Below are positions 58,900 through 64,000 of a stretch of 64,000 nt of DNA, piece by piece. Source of the stretch: Aegilops tauschii subsp. strangulata (lineage: Eukaryota; Streptophyta; Magnoliopsida; Poales; Poaceae). Where the stretch lies: positions 462,010,780 through 462,074,779 of the forward strand of contig NC_053040.3 of the NCBI RefSeq assembly GCF_002575655.3. The letters are read 5' to 3'. The notes under the pieces are model-generated. The model was not told the DNA's origin. It worked only from the letters and a program-made list of their open reading frames with translations, and did not search any database. Position 1 is the first letter of the stretch. Every line of letters begins with the position of its first letter. Both the position numbers and the translations under genes were made by a program.

Positions 58900-59574
58900 T
58901 TGTGCACTGCATGTGACATTGGGGAATTAATTTTAAGGCACTCTCACCTTAAAATTTGAAATGAGCCAGCCAATACTCTTGATTGCATTCAAGAATATGT
59001 TTGGATTATTCAACCATTATCTGGATTATGTTGGTACTTCATGGTGTTCATAGACGCATCTAGAAGATGGTCTTAGATGTGTATCATTCACACAAAACCA
59101 TGTGTTTACTAAATTAATTGCTCAAATTGACGAATTTAGAGCAAATTATCCTCACATGGGATAATTCCATTGGAATAGAAATGTCGTTGAACTTGATTCA
59201 CGAGCATTCAATGGTTATATTCAGTATATGGTACATAACCAGAATGGTTTGGCTGGATCTCTTATGAAAGAGATTCAATATTGCATAGCCAATGTTGCAA
59301 AATTGTGATTTACCAACATTTTGTTGATGGTAACATGCGGTCTCACACTCCGCATATTTGGTCTAAATGAGATCGAATGATACTACACCCCCTTGCAGTT
59401 TGTACGTGGAAATAAGTGAAGTATTTCCCATCTGCGGTAATTCGGTTGTATACCGATATCACCACCTCAGCGTACATCATGGGCCTTCACATATGGTTGG
59501 GATCTATGTGAGGAATAACTGTGGTATGTACGTTAACCCGCCGAATATCTTAACCCTAGCAAGGGAGTTATTTA
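58900..59574 (+). pseudogene. Copia integrase remnant, split by the solo LTR
   Basis: Pieces such as CWYFMVFIDASRRWS (about 59025-59070), HNQNGLAGSLMKEIQ (about 59235-59280) and the GC-x-YxPISPPQRT-like block (about 59450-59480) match the integrase core and C-terminal part of short-LTR Copia elements. Stops and frame changes are frequent. The frame is cut at 59575 by the reversed solo LTR and resumes at 61303 with the CSPYAD and WH-GE segments. Confidence 0.68.
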
Positions 59575-61297
59575 TGTTGGGGAACGTAGTAATTTCAAAA
59601 TTTTCCTACGCACACGCAAGATCATGGTGATGCATAGCAACGAGAAGGGAGAGTGTTGTCCACGTACCCTCGTAGACCGAAAGCGGAAGCGTTAGCACAA
59701 CGCGGTTGATGTAGTCGTACGTCTTCACGATCCGACCGATCCAAGTACCAAACGTACGGCACCTCCGAGTTCAGCACACGTTCAGATCGATGATGTCCCG
59801 CGAACTCCGATCCAGCAGAGCTTCACGGGAGAGTTCCGTCAGCACGACGGCATGGTGACGATGATGATGTTCTAACGACGTAGGGCTTCGCCTAAGCACC
59901 GCTACAATATGACCGAGGTGGATTATGGTGGAGGGGGGCACCACACACGGCTAAGAGATCCAAAGGATCAATTGTTGTGTCTATGGGGTGCCCCCTGCCC
60001 CCGTATATAAAGGAGCAAGGGGAAGGAGGCGGTCGGCCAGGAGGGGCGCGCCAGGAGGAGTCCTACTCCCACCGGGAGTAGGACTCCCTCCCTTCCTTGT
60101 TGGATTAGGAGAGGAGAGTGGGAAAGCAAAGGGGGGGGGGCCGCCCCCCTCCTTGTCCAATTCGGACTTGGGGGGGAGGGGCGCGCGGCTGCCCCTTGGC
60201 CTCCTCTCATCTTCCACCAATTGGGCCCATGAGGCCCAGTAACCTCCGGGGGGGGGGGGGTTCCGTAACCTCCCGGTACTCCGGTATATATCCGATAACC
60301 CCCGGAACCATTCCGGTGTCCGAATATAGTCGTCCAATATATCAATCTTCATGTCTCGACCATTTCGAGACTCCTCGTCATGTCCGTGATCACATCCGGG
60401 ACTCCGAACTACCTTCGGTACATCAAAACACATAAACTCATAATATAACCGACATCGAACTTTAAGCGTGCGGACCCTACGGGTTCGAGAACTATGTAGA
60501 CATGACCGAGACATGTCTCCGGTCAATAACCAATAGCGGAACCTGGATGCTCATATTGGCTCCCACATATTCTACGAAGATCTTTATCGGTCAAACCGCA
60601 TAACAACATACGTTGTTCCCTTTGTCATCGGTATGTTACTTGCCCGAGATTCGATCGTCGGTATCTCAATACCTAGTTCAATCTCGTTACCGGCAAGTCT
60701 CTTTACTCGATCCGTAATACATCATCCCACAACTAACTTATTAGTTGCAATGCTTGCAAGGCTTAAGTGATGTGCATTACCGAGTGGGCCCAGAGATACC
60801 TCTCCGACAATCGGAGTGACACCTAATCTCGAAATACGCCAACCCAACAAGTACCTTTGGAGACACCTGTAGAGCACCTTTATAATCACCCAGTTACGTT
60901 GTGACGTTTGGTAGCACACAAAGTGTTCCTCTGGTAAACGGGAGTTGCATAATCTCATAGTCATAGGAACATGTATAAGTCATGAAAAAAGCAATAGCAG
61001 AATACTAAACGATCGTGTGCTAAGCTAACGGAATGGGTCAAGTCAATCACATCATTCTCCTAATGATGTGATCCCGTTAATCAAATGATAACTCATGTCT
61101 ATGGTTAGGAAACATAACCATCTTTAATTAACGAGCTAGTCAAGTAGAGGCATACTAGTGACACTCTGTCTGTCTATGTATTCACACATGTATTATGTTT
61201 TCGGTTAATACAATTCTAGCATGAATAATAAACATTTATCATGATATAAGGAAATAAATAATAACTTTATTATTGCCTCTAGGGCATATTTCCTTCA
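59575..61297 (-). mobile_element. Solo Copia LTR nested in reverse
   Basis: The 1,723-bp segment is the reverse complement of an LTR related to 18643-20355 (ends TGTTGGGGAACG and GGGCATATTTCCTTCA on the + strand). The pentamers outside are ATTTA (59570-59574) and ATTTG (61298-61302), a duplication with one change. Both flanks are internal sequence of the older Copia element, so no internal domain remains and this is a solo LTR. It holds two long G runs (60131-60140 and 60249-60260). Confidence 0.9.
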
Positions 61298-61879
61298 ATT
61301 TGCAGCCCATACGCTGATTGCTTTTGCAATAAGAACATTTTCTGGCATTAGGGGGAGATGTGTACCACAAAGAATGCCAGGAAATGGATAAGAAATGTCA
61401 TAGACATTTTGTCCACGTACTTAAGAATCTGAACTGCATGTTCAGGTTATGAGAAATTTCCAGCATATTGCAAATAATCTGCCAAGTATATTTACTGATG
61501 ACAAAGGTGTCACTATGGTCAAGTACCAGAACGAGTGGAGGTACCTAATAAACCACTCGTCTCCCTAGATGAGAGCAAGAGGGGGAGAATTCTGGTCGCA
61601 CGAGATTAAGTTCTCATATGTTTCAGCGGAAACATGGGAGATTGACTCCTCGATCAGTAAATATGATTCAACCTCGGGTTGAATGACACCTGAGGGATGC
61701 GCGGCATCCAAAGTCCAACACATATGTGCACACATTTTAGGTGTTGGGACATCGAAACACCTTAACTCCGTTGTTGTGGGAAATCACAAGGAGTGAAAAG
61801 GCATAATAAGAATTACACGATGATATTGATTCATGAGAATCGTATATGAGAAAGTCTGCATATGTCGACATAAAATTCT

Positions 61880-62600
61880 TTCCGAGAATTCCTAGAATCC
61901 TTTTGGGCCCTGAACCAAATCTATGGAGAGTGTTTTTGCACTTATATTGGTTCAAATGAAAGGAAGCAATTAAGGAAGAGTGGCACTCGCTCATCAAAGA
62001 GAGGTATTTACCATTGTAAAACCTGCTCCTCATAAGTATCTTCCAGAGGGAAGAAAAGTGAATTTTTGTTTGGAAACAAAAATAAATGAGATGGTGAGAA
62101 AGCGAGACTTGTAGCACAAGTGTTTCTCGTAGAGACCCGACATCGGTTACGATGTAGCATACCTTCTTGGTGTGAGTGGAATTATGTTTCGATACTGAAT
62201 GTTAATGGCAGTATAGATCCATACGGTTGATGTATGTAATGTCTACATACTCCCATGGGTCAATTAGTTTGGATGTATATATGGAAGTCATTGAATGACT
62301 TAATATTCTGAATCCAAAGGTAAATCGCAACATGCATGTGTGGAACTTCTGAAGTCATTCTATGACTTGAAGTAGTCGGAGAATTGTGTGGTGCAACCGA
62401 CTAAGGGAGTTATTCCTTGACAAGAATTACTCTCATACTAATGATTGTTGACGTGTATTCATGAAGAAATCCTGGATTGGATTTTACATCACCTTAATTT
62501 GTGGTGTCGATGATCTTATCATCAAAGTATATATAAGACATGAAATACACACAATCATTATAAGACGGATATTTGGGTTAAACCAAATTATGCTAAGCTT
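61880..62600 (+). pseudogene. Copia reverse-transcriptase remnant
   Basis: Stop-ridden frames show KQK-MRW-ESE, RRDPTSVTM, DPYG, TPMGQLVWMYIWKSLND and FVVSMILSS (the place of the YVDDL catalytic box). These follow the order of a Copia RT. The catalytic box is not conserved. Confidence 0.58.
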
Positions 62601-62699
62601 ATGACTTGAGCATATCCCCCTAAGATAGCAGTCTTCATATATCCGAAAGTATTGGAGAAGTTCAATATGGATATATTATATCAAAGACACATATGGTCA

Positions 62700-63150
62700 T
62701 GTTATACCTAATATGGGATATGGATCCTTGAGACATAGGGGAGATGGTGAAGTGATAAGAGGAGCATGAATTGCCATATCTAAATACCATCGAAGCACTC
62801 ATATATCTTGCAAAATATGTCAGGCCTGACACTATAGTTTTTGGCAATTTATTGAGAGTGCAATTCCCTGAAAGGTATAAGGTTTGTGTAAGGAATATCC
62901 TGGGATATATCCAGGGCACGAAGGGTCTTGATCAATTTCATTCGAAAAATCAAGATGGGACCATGGTTTGATATATTGATAGTGGCTAATTATCTGATCC
63001 CACAATGCCATATCAAAGACTGGGTTTGCTGGAAGAGTACTTTGAAGGAAGTATTCAGAATAGATTCTAAACGAGTCCTTCCAGTGATCATTCTATTTCA
63101 TTTGAAGCATCAGAAAATGTGGATGACTTCATAGAATGATTGGCCACATG
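62700..63150 (+). pseudogene. Copia RNase H-region remnant
   Basis: The frame at 62771-62971 reads PYLNTIEALIYLAKYVRPD then NILGYIQGTKGLDQFHSKNQ, which matches the stretch linking RT and RNase H in Copia elements (the YLxAIGALMYLAxxTRPD and LRYLxGT blocks). The following RNase H is broken, although SWKSTLKEV-like and ASTN-like positions can be followed. Confidence 0.72.
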
Positions 63151-63653
63151 TGAAATCATGTGGAGATTATCATTATCTACCAAGATAATGTCACTTGTAT
63201 TGCTTATGGGTTATATTTATCCTTGTGAATTACAGAAATGTAAAAGGATAATATGCAAATAGGTTATTGTGATATTCACAATATCTCTATCAATGTTTAC
63301 ATTCTAGAACTAGGTTCGTGGAATTGGTATGAGATATTCTTGAGGTTTGCAAAGTTCAGGGGGAGTAAAATCCAAAGTTATAACCCGTTGATGATCCTCA
63401 AATCACTCATATTGTACTCTTTTTCCCTTTATGAGTTTTCCATGATGGTTTCTCATATAAGGTTTTTAACGAGACAATATAAATACAAGTGCGGATATAT
63501 GCCATATTGGTTTCTCCTTATATTTTTCCCACTGGGTTTTAAAGGAGTTTTCGATGGCATATTATTATAAGGTTTCTCCTCAATTTTTCCCACAGGGTTT
63601 TTGGAGGAGTTTTCAGTTTGCAATATACATATGACGAATTAATCAAGGGGGAG

Positions 63654-63839
63654 TGTTGAGAAATAAAAACATGTGATCAATTGTATGGGAGGGATGCCTC
63701 CCAGGAGGTGTCTGTTGGGGAAGAGGTGTCTCCCCAACACACCCCTTCACCATGTATATAAATGGGTCTCCCACATTGCAATGGGACGAGTGGATCATTT
63801 GAACTCTTCATGTGTCTCTTTTACTTTCACTCTATAATA
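63654..63839 (+). repeat. Right LTR of the short-LTR Copia element
   Basis: 186 bp, TGTTGAGAAATAAAAACATG ... CACTCTATAATA, with TATA box at 63755-63760. Confidence 0.9.
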
Positions 63840-63844
63840 GATAC

Positions 63845-64000
63845 CACCGTATTCGGTCAAGCTAAAATGCTTGAAGTGTGGTGCTTGTTGTATATGTATA
63901 TATATACTTGGCGTTGGCGATAGGTTTGGTGTGGGCCTGCGCTTTATCGCGTGAGGGACTTTCTCCGAGTGGTCCGTGCCACTAAAAACCGATAAAATAT
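63845..64000. other. Right flank, unassigned
   Basis: About 155 bases of non-coding DNA after the Copia element, including a TATATATATA run near 63899-63907. Nothing is recognised. Confidence 0.4.

Larger units (their letters stand above)
55202..63839 (+). mobile_element. Old short-LTR Copia retrotransposon with nested solo LTR
   Basis: LTRs of 188 bp (55202-55389) and 186 bp (63654-63839) are nearly identical. The flanking pentamers GATGC (55197-55201) and GATAC (63840-63844) differ by one base and fit a target duplication. CGTTATCAGCAC follows the left LTR as primer-binding site. The purine-rich AATCAAGGGGGAG precedes the right LTR. The order gag (about 57785), integrase (58900-59574), RT (61880-62600) and RNase H (62700-63150) is Copia. 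The coding parts carry so many stops that the element must be old, although the short LTRs still look alike. Confidence 0.9.

Overview
The window is plant nuclear DNA from a large, repeat-rich grass genome. It is most likely Triticeae (wheat, Aegilops or barley group). I base this on remembered repeat signatures: a CACTA transposon with TTTAGTCCCGGTT subterminal repeats, a Copia LTR starting TGAAGGAAATATGCCC, a Gypsy LTR starting TGATACGTCC, and GCGGTAGTACCGC palindromes. I see no bacterial features, no CRISPR array and no convincing rRNA or tRNA gene. Almost everything is transposable elements, many nested. Family names could not be checked without a database.

Layout. 1-5,000: low-copy DNA split by a LINE-type insertion (791-2356, minus, 14-bp target-site duplication), a promoter-like block that recurs 50 kb away, and a broken B3-like gene. 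5,090-10,262: a decayed Gypsy element on the minus strand with one LTR, a gag with at least one frameshift, a protease lacking its catalytic loop, and an RT remnant. 10,263-18,637: mostly noncoding, including a long LTR-like repeat split by a solo Gypsy LTR (13,123-14,638, duplication TACCG). 18,643-27,157: a full-length Copia element with duplication GGCGG but broken genes. 27,163-34,669: low-copy DNA with a hairpin MITE carrying a 24-G run, a 2.7-kb CACTA-like non-autonomous element and a Stowaway fragment. 34,670-47,821: a complete 13.15-kb CACTA transposon with duplication GTA. 47,825-55,201: low-copy DNA, two MITE traces, a LINE-type reverse-transcriptase remnant split by a 2.65-kb non-coding LTR element, and the second copy of the promoter-like block. 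55,202-63,839: an old short-LTR Copia element containing a reversed solo LTR of the same family as the 18.6-27.2-kb element.

The CACTA element is the centre of interest. It carries three coding units. One is a small two-exon coiled-coil plus membrane-segment protein (36,196-36,643). One is a TNP2-type transposase broken by one frameshift and one in-frame stop (36,828-40,186). One is a seven-exon gene (43,405-47,196) whose exons join without any lesion into about 1,066 codons, with a Transposase_24-like region and a C-terminal ULP1-like cysteine-protease fold (candidate His933, Asp950, Gln992, Cys997). Each transcription unit is preceded by a duplicated cassette: an inverted repeat around a long foldback, an AT-rich stretch, a short hairpin with TTATAAA in its loop, TTTAGTCCCGG repeats, and a CCAAT-(8 nt)-TATATA promoter. 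The element therefore cannot make its own transposase but could still make its accessory protein and small-RNA-like hairpins.
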